Below are positions 1 through 7,016 of a DNA stretch of 12,873 nucleotides, in pieces; positions within the stretch are counted from its first letter, which is position 1, and every line of letters begins with the position of its first letter. The stretch lies in the NCBI GenBank assembly GCA_964397625.1, contig CAYNJT010000078.1, positions 1 to 12,873 on the forward strand. Reading direction: 5' to 3'. This DNA comes from Leptolinea sp964397625. GTDB lineage: Bacteria; Chloroflexota; Anaerolineae; Anaerolineales; Anaerolineaceae. The notes beneath the pieces were generated by a model. The model ran no database searches, was not told the DNA's origin, and saw only the letters and a program-made list of their open reading frames with translations. The position numbers and the translations under genes were made by a program.

Positions 1-913
1 GATCGCCTTTGAAATCGGTGGAAACCAGGGGATCGCCATATTCACCAGTGGTAACACCCAGGATGCCTTTCAGTTTGCCATTGGCGGCAGCGACGAAAGC
101 GGCATTCAGGTCTTCCTTGGTGACGGATTTTTCAACCGTCGCGGTGAAATCAACCACGGAAACGGTGGGAGAGGGAACGCGCAGGGAATAGCCGTCGAAT
201 TTGCCTTTTAATTCGGGCAGTACCAGGGCGATGGCTTTGGCAGCGCCGGTGGTGGTGGGGATGATATTCAGACCAGCGGCGCGGGAGCGGCGCAGTTCTT
301 TTTTGTGGCCCTGATCCAGAATGACCTGATCGTTGGTGTAGCTATGGATGGTGGTCATGGTGGCGTACTGGATGGTGCAGAGTTCATGCAGAACTTTGGC
401 AGCCGGGGCCAGGCAGTTGGTGGTGCAGGAAGCGTTGGAAACCACATGATGCTGTTTGGGGTCGTATTTATCTTCATTGACGCCCAGAACAACGGTCAGG
501 TCTTCGTTCTTCGCGGGAGCGGAGATGATGACCTTCTTTGCGCCGCCTTTTTCAATGTGAGCGCGGGCGCCGGCTTTACCCTTGGCGGGATCGCCCAGGG
601 CATCGACGAACAGGCCGGTGGATTCAACAACGATATCCACACCCATATCGCCCCATTTCAGCATAGCGGGATCTTTTTCAGCGGTGACTTTAATCTTCTT
701 GCCATTGACAACCAGGTCATTTTCAGCGATTTCAACTGTGCCGTCAAAGCGGCCGTAGTTGGAGTCATATTTGAACAGATGGGCGTTTGTCTTGCTGTCA
801 AACAGGTCGTTAATTGCAACGACTTCCAATTCGCCACCGGCGCGTTCAATAATTGCTTTCAAAACCTGGCGGCCGATGCGGCCGAAACCATTGATACCAA
901 CTTTTACTGCCAT
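1..913 (-). CDS. gap: Glyceraldehyde-3-phosphate dehydrogenase, type I (3' end cut by window edge)
   Basis: Cytosolic glycolytic enzyme that oxidises glyceraldehyde 3-phosphate to 1,3-bisphosphoglycerate with NAD(P) and phosphate. The frame is open from the ATG at 913 to the left edge, giving 304 residues of a family usually about 335 long, so roughly the last 30 are missing. Seen: Rossmann motif INGFGRIGR (residues 7-15), INDL with Asp36 where NAD-dependent enzymes carry the ribose-binding Asp, catalytic ASCTTNC with Cys163, His190, and the substrate loop TTTGAAKA (220-227). Two oddities: an insertion of about 9 residues after VESTGLF (97-103), and the coenzyme loop reads DQGHKKELRR (200-209), where NAD-type enzymes usually have a Leu-Pro pair. 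The start is fixed by AGGAGG 6 nt upstream. It lies 53 bp downstream of yvcK on the same strand, probably one operon. Identity is certain; cofactor preference is not. Confidence 0.97.
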   Translation of the reverse strand, partial: MAVKVGINGFGRIGRQVLKAIIERAGGELEVVAINDLFDSKTNAHLFKYDSNYGRFDGTVEIAENDLVVNGKKIKVTAEKDPAMLKWGDMGVDIVVESTGLFVDALGDPAKGKAGARAHIEKGGAKKVIISAPAKNEDLTVVLGVNEDKYDPKQHHVVSNASCTTNCLAPAAKVLHELCTIQYATMTTIHSYTNDQVILDQGHKKELRRSRAAGLNIIPTTTGAAKAIALVLPELKGKFDGYSLRVPSPTVSVVDFTATVEKSVTKEDLNAAFVAAANGKLKGILGVTTGEYGDPLVSTDFKGD

Positions 914-919
914 GGATTA

Positions 920-925
920 CCTCCT
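920..925 (-). promoter_or_regulatory. Ribosome binding site of gap
   Basis: A perfect AGGAGG (minus strand), followed by T, lies 6 nt before the gap ATG at 913. It is the strongest Shine-Dalgarno sequence in the window and fixes the start. It fits a highly expressed glycolytic enzyme translated independently of the upstream yvcK. Confidence 0.9.
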
Positions 926-948
926 GAGGAATGATGTAAATTTTCCAT

Positions 949-962
949 GCCTTCTGAAAGGC
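949..962 (-). other. Small hairpin between yvcK and gap
   Basis: On the minus strand GCCTT-TCAG-AAGGC forms a 5-bp stem with a 4-nt loop, just after the yvcK stop and upstream of the gap ribosome binding site. No T-tract follows, so it is not an intrinsic terminator. It could be an mRNA processing or stabilising element between the two genes, or chance. Confidence 0.3.
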
Positions 963-966
963 GGAT

Positions 967-2328
967 TTACCTGTCTATTGACAATGTATCTCGATTTAGC
1001 AACGGACCGGTTCTCTCATAGAATAGGTCCATTATAACCTGAGCCAGCCTTCCTGAATCATGTCTCCACGGATTAATGGGATCGATTAATTCGCCGGCAT
1101 AGGTCGAATACTGCTCGCCCAGGTTCTCATCGATGCGCACCCATTCAACACCCTCTGGGAGATTCAGGTCCTGTTTCTGATTGCATATCACCAGATCGAA
1201 AATCCGTTGATTCAGGTGTTTCTCTATGGTACGGATATGGTCAGCTGTGGAAAAACCATCGGTTTCGCCCGGTTGGGTAGCCACGTTTACGATATAGAAT
1301 TTCGTTGCCCGGCTTGCACGAATAGCTTCCGAAAGATCGGGGACAAGCAGGTTGGGCAAAATACTGGTGAACAGGCTGCCCGGCCCAATAATGATCAGAT
1401 CGGCGTTAAGGATGGCCTGCACAGCCGGTGGGTAGGCAAGAGGATTATCCGGCTCCAGCCAGACACGTTTTATTCGCCCATTGGTTAATGGAATATTGCT
1501 TTCTCCGGTTACCCTGATATCTGATTCATCATTTGCGCTGGTTTTATCTGCCACCAGGCGAACATCATGCAGTGTTGATGGCAGGACACGCCCCTGAACG
1601 GCCAGAACACGCCCTGATTCCGCCACGGCTTCCTCAAAGGAACCGGTAATATCAGCCAGCGCCGTGATAAAGAGATTACCCAGTGAGTGACCATTCAATC
1701 CGGCACTTTCACCAAAGCGGTACTGGAATATCTGGGTCAACAAAGCTTCATCACTTGACAGGGCGGTCAGGCAGTTGCGGATATCGCCCGGTGGAAGCAC
1801 ACCCATATTGCGGCGCAATTCTCCGGAAGAACCGCCATCATCTGCAACAGTCACCACCGCTGTCAGGTTTGTTGTGTGATTCTTTAAACCGCGCAGCAGC
1901 GCGGAAAGTCCCGTCCCGCCGCCAATCACAACAACCCGCGGGCCGCGCTCCTTTTTTCGAAAAGTACTGATGGCATCTAAAACAGGTTTGCCGGGGGTTA
2001 GATAAGGTTTCAATAGAGCCCGGTTTAATTTATAGGTGCCGAACAGAATGCAGGCCAGACCAATTCCGCCAAAGATGACCGCCCGCAGGGGACGTTCAAG
2101 GAAACGCAGCGACAGGTAGGATAAAACAGGCAGCCACCAGGTTTCCGGTGCGGTCCGATAGACGTCCAGCACCAGCACGGCAAACCCCAGGCCGATTAAC
2201 ATGGCGCCGATCAGAATAACCAGCAGCCAGCGTTTTACACCCAGGCCGGGCACCAGCCAGCGTAATTCTTTAACCAATCTCTGACCGGCTCGTAATAACC
2301 AACTGGTGGAAGATTTTTGCATAGCCAT
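967..2328 (-). CDS. yvcK: YvcK/CofD-like gluconeogenesis factor with N-terminal membrane anchor
   Basis: YvcK family proteins (related in fold to the 2-phospho-L-lactate transferase CofD) bind UDP-sugars and are needed for growth on gluconeogenic carbon and for normal cell-wall synthesis; a catalytic activity is not settled. Seen in 453 residues: two hydrophobic segments (about 33-54 and 82-99), then the soluble domain from about 130 with VVVIGGGTGLSALLRGLK (132-149), ADDGGSSGELRR (162-173), PPGDIRNCLTAL (179-190) and HSLGNL (214-219), all diagnostic of the family. The soluble part matches the usual length of about 320; the 130-residue membrane N-terminus is extra compared with the Bacillus protein. 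The start is ATG 2328 or ATG 2322; no Shine-Dalgarno is visible, and a promoter -10 lies only 3 nt before the first ATG. It is first gene of a probable yvcK-gap operon, without rapZ or whiA beside it. The biochemical role in this organism is inferred. Confidence 0.93.
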   Translation of the reverse strand: MAMQKSSTSWLLRAGQRLVKELRWLVPGLGVKRWLLVILIGAMLIGLGFAVLVLDVYRTAPETWWLPVLSYLSLRFLERPLRAVIFGGIGLACILFGTYKLNRALLKPYLTPGKPVLDAISTFRKKERGPRVVVIGGGTGLSALLRGLKNHTTNLTAVVTVADDGGSSGELRRNMGVLPPGDIRNCLTALSSDEALLTQIFQYRFGESAGLNGHSLGNLFITALADITGSFEEAVAESGRVLAVQGRVLPSTLHDVRLVADKTSANDESDIRVTGESNIPLTNGRIKRVWLEPDNPLAYPPAVQAILNADLIIIGPGSLFTSILPNLLVPDLSEAIRASRATKFYIVNVATQPGETDGFSTADHIRTIEKHLNQRIFDLVICNQKQDLNLPEGVEWVRIDENLGEQYSTYAGELIDPINPWRHDSGRLAQVIMDLFYERTGPLLNRDTLSIDR

Positions 2329-2331
2329 AGA

Positions 2332-2360
2332 AATATAGCAGGGTTCAAGATTTCAGTCAA
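2332..2360 (-). promoter_or_regulatory. Sigma-70-type promoter of the yvcK-gap unit
   Basis: On the minus strand, -35 TTGACT (2355-2360), a 17-bp spacer (2338-2354), and -10 TATATT (2332-2337) preceded by TGC, an extended -10. Only three bases separate the -10 from ATG 2328, so a transcript starting 6-7 nt after the -10 would begin inside the first codons. That makes ATG 2322 the likely start of a nearly leaderless mRNA, or implies a second promoter farther upstream. Confidence 0.75.
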
Positions 2361-2538
2361 CCGACGCTACTCCTACGCATAGGGTTGCAACGCTCTTGCC
2401 ATTTTTGGGTATTCTTTTTCCCGGCGACTCGACAGACACAGCGACCGGATGGAATTTTCACGGTTGTCTGGGAAGTTTGCGATTTTTCAAACAGAGCGGT
2501 CGATTATGCCTTTTCAGCCCAAATGGGTTGTTACCTAC

Positions 2539-2544
2539 TATAAT
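2539..2544 (+). promoter_or_regulatory. -10 box of the histidine kinase gene, leaderless arrangement
   Basis: A perfect TATAAT lies so that the seventh base after it is the A of ATG 2551, the start favoured for the kinase. No good -35 is seen 16-18 bp upstream. The geometry suggests a leaderless mRNA. The stretch 2329-2550 between the divergent yvcK and kinase genes holds the yvcK promoter and this box; nothing else was recognised there. Confidence 0.5.
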
Positions 2545-2550
2545 AATCGC

Positions 2551-4125
2551 ATGCTTCCTGATTTTCGTGTTCGCCAGCGTGATTATCTGCTTGAAATTGC
2601 CGCCGGCCTGGCCGGTGAATTAGACCTGAAGACTCTGCTGGAACGCATCCTGGGGGTAAGTATTGAAATGTTGGCCGGACAGGCCGGTTTAATCGCCCTG
2701 CGTTCCGATACACAGGGCTGGAAAGTGCAGACCAGCGTTGGGATTCCCCCTGCTTTCCTGAAAGCCATCACACCGTTGCTGGCTGACATCCCCTCCTCTG
2801 TTGAATCAGTCGAAGCGGAAATTCCCGAAATAAACCGCCTGCTGGATCATCTCACCTTTGCTGCCAGCATGGGTTTTCTTACAGGTGTAGGCCTGCCATT
2901 GACCTCCCGCCAGAAAGTAGTGGGTGTGATCTACATCTTCCGCAGTTACCTGGGAATTTTTTCCAAGACAGACCGATCCCTGTTGAAAAGTTTTGCCAAT
3001 CAAGCGGCTGTCGCCGTTCAAAACGCCCAGCTCTACAAGCAGGTCACCCAGGAAAAGCAGCGCATGGAAGCATTGCTTAATAACGCAGGTGACGGCATTC
3101 TGATTCTCAATCCTGATCGCAAAATCCAGGTGAGCAACGCGTCGTTCAGCCGTCTCTATGGGCTGGATGCCAATCACATTCAGGGTAAGAATCACGATCA
3201 GATCATTCAATGGGCCGGGCCAACCCAGGGGGTTACCCTTGAGCAGGCGGAAGCCGGCGGCTGGCCGCTTACCCCGCATGCCCAGTTATATGTGGAAGGG
3301 GATTTAAAACGCCAGAACAACCAGGTTCCGCTGCCGATTGGTATTACCTACGCGCCCTTATTGTCTGAAGAAGGCACACTCCTGAATATTATTGCCACCA
3401 TCCGCGATATCACCCGCTTTCGCGAAGCGGAAGAGTTAAAAAGCACCTTTATATCCATCATCAGTCATGAATTAAAAACGCCGGTAGCCTTGATCAAGGG
3501 CTACGTTTCCACCCTGCGGCGTGATGACGCGCGCTGGGATCGCAAGGTGGTCAACGAGAGCCTGCAGGTGATCGAAGAAGAGGCTGACCGTTTGACCGGC
3601 CTTATTGAGAATATGCTGGATGCCTCTCGCCTGCAGGCAGGCGGTGTTTCACTTAAACAATCCGATATCCTGATCCCCGATATGGTCGAGCGATTGGTCA
3701 AACGTTTCCGCACTCAAACCACGAAACATACCCTTGTGACAGATTTCCCTGTTGATTTTCCTGTCATTTTGGCCGATGAAAACCGAATCCAGCAGGTACT
3801 TTCCAACCTTATCTCCAATGCCATAAAATATTCACCGGGCGGCGAAATCCGCATTGGCGGACAGGTCCGACCTGACCGGGTGATTATCAGCGTGAGCGAT
3901 GAAGGGCCGGGTATTTCACCCAACGATATTCCGCATGTATTTGACCGCTTTTACCGGTCACCGGAGATGTCACGGGCCACTAAAGGTGCCGGTCTCGGGT
4001 TGTATCTCTCCCGTTCAATCATCGAAGCTCACGGGGGAAAAATCTGGGTTGATCCATCGCCTGAGGGAGCGCGATTCTACTTTACCCTGCCGCGAACGGC
4101 AAATGACCAGGTTTCCCGGGTATAA
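2551..4125 (+). CDS. Soluble sensor histidine kinase (GAF-PAS-HisKA-HATPase_c)
   Basis: Sensor kinase of a two-component system: it autophosphorylates on His and passes the phosphate to a response regulator. Counted from ATG 2551 (525 residues): GAF domain about 12-160, PAS about 170-290, HisKA with phospho-acceptor His306 in ISHELKTP, and HATPase_c with N-box NLISNAIKYS, G1 SDEGPGIS and G2 GAGLGLYL. All catalytic boxes are intact. No membrane segment is seen, so it should sense a cytoplasmic signal through GAF or PAS; no heme- or flavin-binding signature was recognised. In-frame ATGs also exist at 2449 and 2506. ATG 2551 is preferred because MLPDFRVRQRDYLLEI is where the family-like sequence begins, the residues before it look non-conserved, and a TATAAT ends 6 nt upstream. 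No response regulator is next to it. The CpXC gene follows after 33 bp. Confidence 0.92.
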   Translation: MLPDFRVRQRDYLLEIAAGLAGELDLKTLLERILGVSIEMLAGQAGLIALRSDTQGWKVQTSVGIPPAFLKAITPLLADIPSSVESVEAEIPEINRLLDHLTFAASMGFLTGVGLPLTSRQKVVGVIYIFRSYLGIFSKTDRSLLKSFANQAAVAVQNAQLYKQVTQEKQRMEALLNNAGDGILILNPDRKIQVSNASFSRLYGLDANHIQGKNHDQIIQWAGPTQGVTLEQAEAGGWPLTPHAQLYVEGDLKRQNNQVPLPIGITYAPLLSEEGTLLNIIATIRDITRFREAEELKSTFISIISHELKTPVALIKGYVSTLRRDDARWDRKVVNESLQVIEEEADRLTGLIENMLDASRLQAGGVSLKQSDILIPDMVERLVKRFRTQTTKHTLVTDFPVDFPVILADENRIQQVLSNLISNAIKYSPGGEIRIGGQVRPDRVIISVSDEGPGISPNDIPHVFDRFYRSPEMSRATKGAGLGLYLSRSIIEAHGGKIWVDPSPEGARFYFTLPRTANDQVSRV

Positions 4126-4126
4126 T
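4121..4126 (+). promoter_or_regulatory. Putative -10 box overlapping the histidine kinase stop codon
   Basis: TATAAT in the context CCCGGG-TATAAT contains the TAA stop of the histidine kinase. It would place a transcript start near 4132, about 27 nt before ATG 4159 of the CpXC gene. No convincing -35 is seen. It could give the second gene its own transcription, or be coincidence. Confidence 0.35.
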
Positions 4127-4158
4127 CCTTTCCATCCTTTTCATTGAGAGTGTTCGTT

Positions 4159-5511
4159 ATGGCAAAAACCCAAACCATGTGTCCCCGCTGCCACCAACCC
4201 GTACTGGTTGAAATGAGGCAGCTTTTTGATATAAACACGGATCCGCAGGCCAAACAAATCCTGCTTTCAGGCAACTATAATGTCGTGCGCTGCCAGAGTT
4301 GCGGATACCAGGGAACAGTTCCAGCCCCACTGGTCTACCATGACCCGGAGAAAGAACTTTTGCTCACCTTTTTCCCCGGTGAACTGGGACTGCCTGTAAA
4401 TGAACAGGAGAAATTGATTGGTCCAATTATCAATCAGGTGGTCAACGCGTTGCCGATGGAGAAACGCAAAGCCTATATCCTGCGTCCGCAATCCATGTTC
4501 ACCTACCAGTCCATGATTGAAAAGATTCTGGAAGGCGACGGCATAACCAAAGAAATGCTGGAAAACCAGCAGAAGCGTGTTGGTCTGATTCAGCGATTGC
4601 TGTCCACGACCCCCGATTCATTGCCGGAAGTATTGAAGGCGGAGGAAAGCCTGATCGACGCGAATTTCTTCAGCATACTCAATCGTCTTATCGAAGGTTC
4701 GCTCGCGCAGGGCGATCAACGCTCAGCACGCGCGTTAGCCGGCATTCAAAAAGCGGCACTCGAAGAGACCGAATTCGGTAAAACCATTAAAAAGCAGGCG
4801 GAAGAGACAGACACCGCCGTAAAAGCATTACAGGAAGCCGGCAAGGATGGGTTAACCCGCGAAAAATTGTTGGATATTCTGATCAATGCCACAAGCATGA
4901 CACAGGTGGACACCATCGTGTCAATGGCACGGGCTGGCCTGGATTACACTTTCTTTGAACAGTTGACCAACAAAATAAACGCCGCCAGTGGCGGTGAAAA
5001 GAAACGGTTGGAAGATTTACGCGAACATATTTTGGATTTGACAAAAGAGATTGATCGAATCATGCAGGAAGAGATTGGACACGCGCGTGAATTACTGAAC
5101 AAATTACTGGCCGAAACGGATGTGGAAAAAGCCACAGAAGCAGCGTTGGATTCAATCACCGAAATGTTTATTGAACTGATGCGGCAGGAAATACAATCCG
5201 CCCGGCAGCTTAATGATATGGTGCGGCTTGAAAAGCTCACAAAAATCGCTGGCGTCATTCAAAAAGCCAGCGCCCCGCCCCCTGAAATCCAGTTCATTGA
5301 ACTTCTCATGTCACTTAAAACGCCGGATGAACGGTTGAAAGTCCTGCAGGATAACGCGGCCATGATCACCCCGGAAATGGTTTCTTTATTGAACAGTGTG
5401 GTAACCCAAAGCGAACAGCAGCAGAACCAGCCGCCAGAAGCATTGGAAGCATTAAAAACGGTCTATCGTGAAGTGTTGAAGTTCTCAATGGAAATGAATC
5501 TGAAAAAGTGA
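4159..5511 (+). CDS. CpXC-domain zinc-ribbon protein with long helical C-terminus
   Basis: A 450-residue protein of unknown function. The N-terminal 120 residues or so look like a CpXC domain: CPRC (residues 8-11) and CQSCG (45-49) form a likely four-Cys zinc site, followed by the family-like stretch VYHDPEKELLLTFFPGE. The remaining residues are charged and helical with many Glu/Lys/Gln, predicted coiled coil around 240-380, and no membrane segment or signal peptide, so it is probably cytosolic. ATG 4159 is preferred; the weak GAGAG at 4146-4150 lies 8 nt before it. A TTG at 4144 in the same frame would add five residues and is less likely. It follows the histidine kinase by 33 bp and is closed by a strong terminator, so the two are probably co-transcribed and may act together, but the role is not known. 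Confidence 0.85.
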   Translation: MAKTQTMCPRCHQPVLVEMRQLFDINTDPQAKQILLSGNYNVVRCQSCGYQGTVPAPLVYHDPEKELLLTFFPGELGLPVNEQEKLIGPIINQVVNALPMEKRKAYILRPQSMFTYQSMIEKILEGDGITKEMLENQQKRVGLIQRLLSTTPDSLPEVLKAEESLIDANFFSILNRLIEGSLAQGDQRSARALAGIQKAALEETEFGKTIKKQAEETDTAVKALQEAGKDGLTREKLLDILINATSMTQVDTIVSMARAGLDYTFFEQLTNKINAASGGEKKRLEDLREHILDLTKEIDRIMQEEIGHARELLNKLLAETDVEKATEAALDSITEMFIELMRQEIQSARQLNDMVRLEKLTKIAGVIQKASAPPPEIQFIELLMSLKTPDERLKVLQDNAAMITPEMVSLLNSVVTQSEQQQNQPPEALEALKTVYREVLKFSMEMNLKK

Positions 5512-5582
5512 CATACTTTTTCCACTAAAGATGCCACTTTTACCAATCAGATAAGAAAAATCTGTGAATTAACAGCTTTTGC

Positions 5583-5620
5583 ACAGACTCCGGCGGGAAT
5601 GTTCGCCGGAGTCTGTTTTT
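5583..5620 (+). terminator. Intrinsic terminator of the histidine kinase-CpXC unit
   Basis: A perfect 13-bp stem, ACAGACTCCGGCG (5583-5595) with its complement (5604-5616), has an 8-nt loop and runs into TTTTT (5616-5620). It stops plus-strand transcription 72 nt after the CpXC gene. On the minus strand no T-tract follows, so it would serve the convergent htrA gene poorly. In the rest of 5512-5666 only a weak 5-bp hairpin (5548-5564) was seen. Confidence 0.93.
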
Positions 5621-5666
5621 GGTGGGATTAACAAATTGCGCAACTTGTAAGAAGTAATACCTGAGG

Positions 5667-6833
5667 TTACTTGCTCTCTCCGAGGATTACATCAACTGTG
5701 CCGATTTTTCTTCCACGCACAATTTCCAATGTCACCTGTTTCCCGGGTGAATGCGCGAATAAGGCGTTTATGTACGGATGGCTGTCATCCAACACCTGGT
5801 CGCCAATTTTCGTGATGATATCACCGCGCTGCAAGCCAGCCTGAGCAGCCGGGCTGCCGTCATCCAATTGCGCGATATACGCGCCCCACTTTACCGGCAA
5901 CCCATACATTGAAGCGATATCCGGGGTTATCCACTGATAGCGAATACCCAGGTAAGGTCTCGCGAAATAGCCTTTTTGCATAATCTGGTCGGCGATAGCC
6001 CTCGCTGTGTTGGAGGGCACGGCAAAACCCAATCCTTCCGCCGTATCCGAACTTGATCCACTTCTCCGAACAACAAGTGTATTGATGCCGATTACCTCTC
6101 CTGCCAGATTGACCAGAGGGCCTCCTGAGTTGCCATGGTTGATGGCCGCGTCAGTCTGGATCATATCGGTAAGTTGATACCCGTTTCCCGAATCAAGACT
6201 GCGACCTGTAGCGGAAATAACTCCAACAGTAACCGTATTCTTCAAATCTCCCAGAGGAGATCCTATGGCAATGACTGTCTCTCCGGCGTTCAATTTATCA
6301 GAATTTCCCAGAACAGCGCTGGCGGGTATTGAACCGTCTACTTTTAAAATAGCAATATCGGCGAAACGATCCGAGCCAACCAGTAACGCGGAGCGTTGTT
6401 CGCCATTCGCCATATCAACCACCAGATTACTGGCATCTTCAACAACATGATTATTGGTAAGAATATACCCCTGAGGTGATATGATCACTCCGCTGCCGGA
6501 AACCTGTTCATCGGTTGCCATGCCAAAGAAATCCTGCTGCCCCCTTATGGTTCCAACCACGGTAACCACTGCAGGCCCAATGCCTGCCACAGTTTTTGTG
6601 ATGGCGCTTTCCATTTCTGTGGTTGATACAATGATTTTCTTTTCCGGCACCTGTTCTCCTACAGCCGTCACGGCTGTCTGCGATTCGGATTGACTGTTTT
6701 GGGGATTGGCAGGTTTTATCCAACCTTTGTTTAATGCCATAAACACCACACCCGCGCCGCCCAGCATTCCCCCCAACAATGAAGTTATCGTGAACAGGCC
6801 AATCAGGACCAGTAAAAGCAGTCTATTCCGCAT
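5667..6833 (-). CDS. Membrane-anchored trypsin-like serine protease, HtrA/DegP family
   Basis: Periplasmic or cell-surface quality-control protease that degrades misfolded exported proteins. The 388 residues start with a short basic stretch and a hydrophobic anchor (about 5-34) with no clear signal-peptidase site, then a Gln/Ser-rich linker. The trypsin-like domain follows with His129 in LTNNHVVEDA, Asp159 in RFADIAIL and Ser236 in NHGNSGGPL: a complete catalytic triad. A single PDZ domain spans about 290-385 (YLGIRYQW to VDVILGE), which is DegS/HhoA-like rather than the two-PDZ DegP layout. The start is ATG 6833 with AGAGG 7 nt upstream. The FHA regulator gene ends 183 bp upstream on the same strand; the spacing and two inverted repeats in the gap suggest htrA has its own, possibly controlled, promoter. 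Confidence 0.95.
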   Translation of the reverse strand: MRNRLLLLVLIGLFTITSLLGGMLGGAGVVFMALNKGWIKPANPQNSQSESQTAVTAVGEQVPEKKIIVSTTEMESAITKTVAGIGPAVVTVVGTIRGQQDFFGMATDEQVSGSGVIISPQGYILTNNHVVEDASNLVVDMANGEQRSALLVGSDRFADIAILKVDGSIPASAVLGNSDKLNAGETVIAIGSPLGDLKNTVTVGVISATGRSLDSGNGYQLTDMIQTDAAINHGNSGGPLVNLAGEVIGINTLVVRRSGSSSDTAEGLGFAVPSNTARAIADQIMQKGYFARPYLGIRYQWITPDIASMYGLPVKWGAYIAQLDDGSPAAQAGLQRGDIITKIGDQVLDDSHPYINALFAHSPGKQVTLEIVRGRKIGTVDVILGESK

Positions 6834-6840
6834 ACGAATA

Positions 6841-6861
6841 CCTCTTCTATCTTATAAGAGG
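6841..6861 (-). promoter_or_regulatory. RBS of the htrA-family gene inside a short inverted repeat
   Basis: The Shine-Dalgarno AGAGG (plus 6841-6845) 7 nt before ATG 6833 is one arm of the inverted repeat CCTCTT-N9-AAGAGG (6841-6846 and 6856-6861). In the mRNA the 6-bp stem would hide the ribosome binding site, a possible translational switch, though the stem is short. Confidence 0.4.
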
Positions 6862-6887
6862 AGGCCGAGAAAATGACATTACGGCCA

Positions 6888-6900
6888 TCCCGATTCGGGA
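6888..6900. promoter_or_regulatory. Inverted repeat upstream of the htrA-family gene, possible operator
   Basis: TCCCGA-T-TCGGGA is a perfect 6-bp inverted repeat around one base, 55 bp before the protease start. The rest of 6834-7016 is AT-rich with no clear -35/-10 pair found. It could be a binding site for a dimeric regulator; this is inference from symmetry alone. Confidence 0.3.
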
Positions 6901-7016
6901 GTTTACTACAAATTTTATTTTCTGTTTTGACGCGCATATACTTTTTTTCCATCTACCAATAAAAACGGATGTATCCCCCACCTTCACCCGGGAAAAATCG
7001 ATATGAATCAGATTGG

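Noticed and set aside
305..934. Long plus-strand open frame antisense to gap
   Set aside because: It is a shadow of the gap coding strand: the minus-strand frame has the full GAPDH motif set, while the plus frame has no recognisable domain or ribosome binding site.
2449..2550. Upstream ATGs (2449, 2506) as the histidine kinase start
   Set aside because: The added residues look non-conserved, and a perfect TATAAT would lie inside the coding sequence immediately before the family-like start at 2551. The possibility is not excluded.
4144..4158. TTG 4144 as the CpXC gene start
   Set aside because: It adds only five residues of no character, and ATG 4159 has a weak GAGAG at a usable distance.
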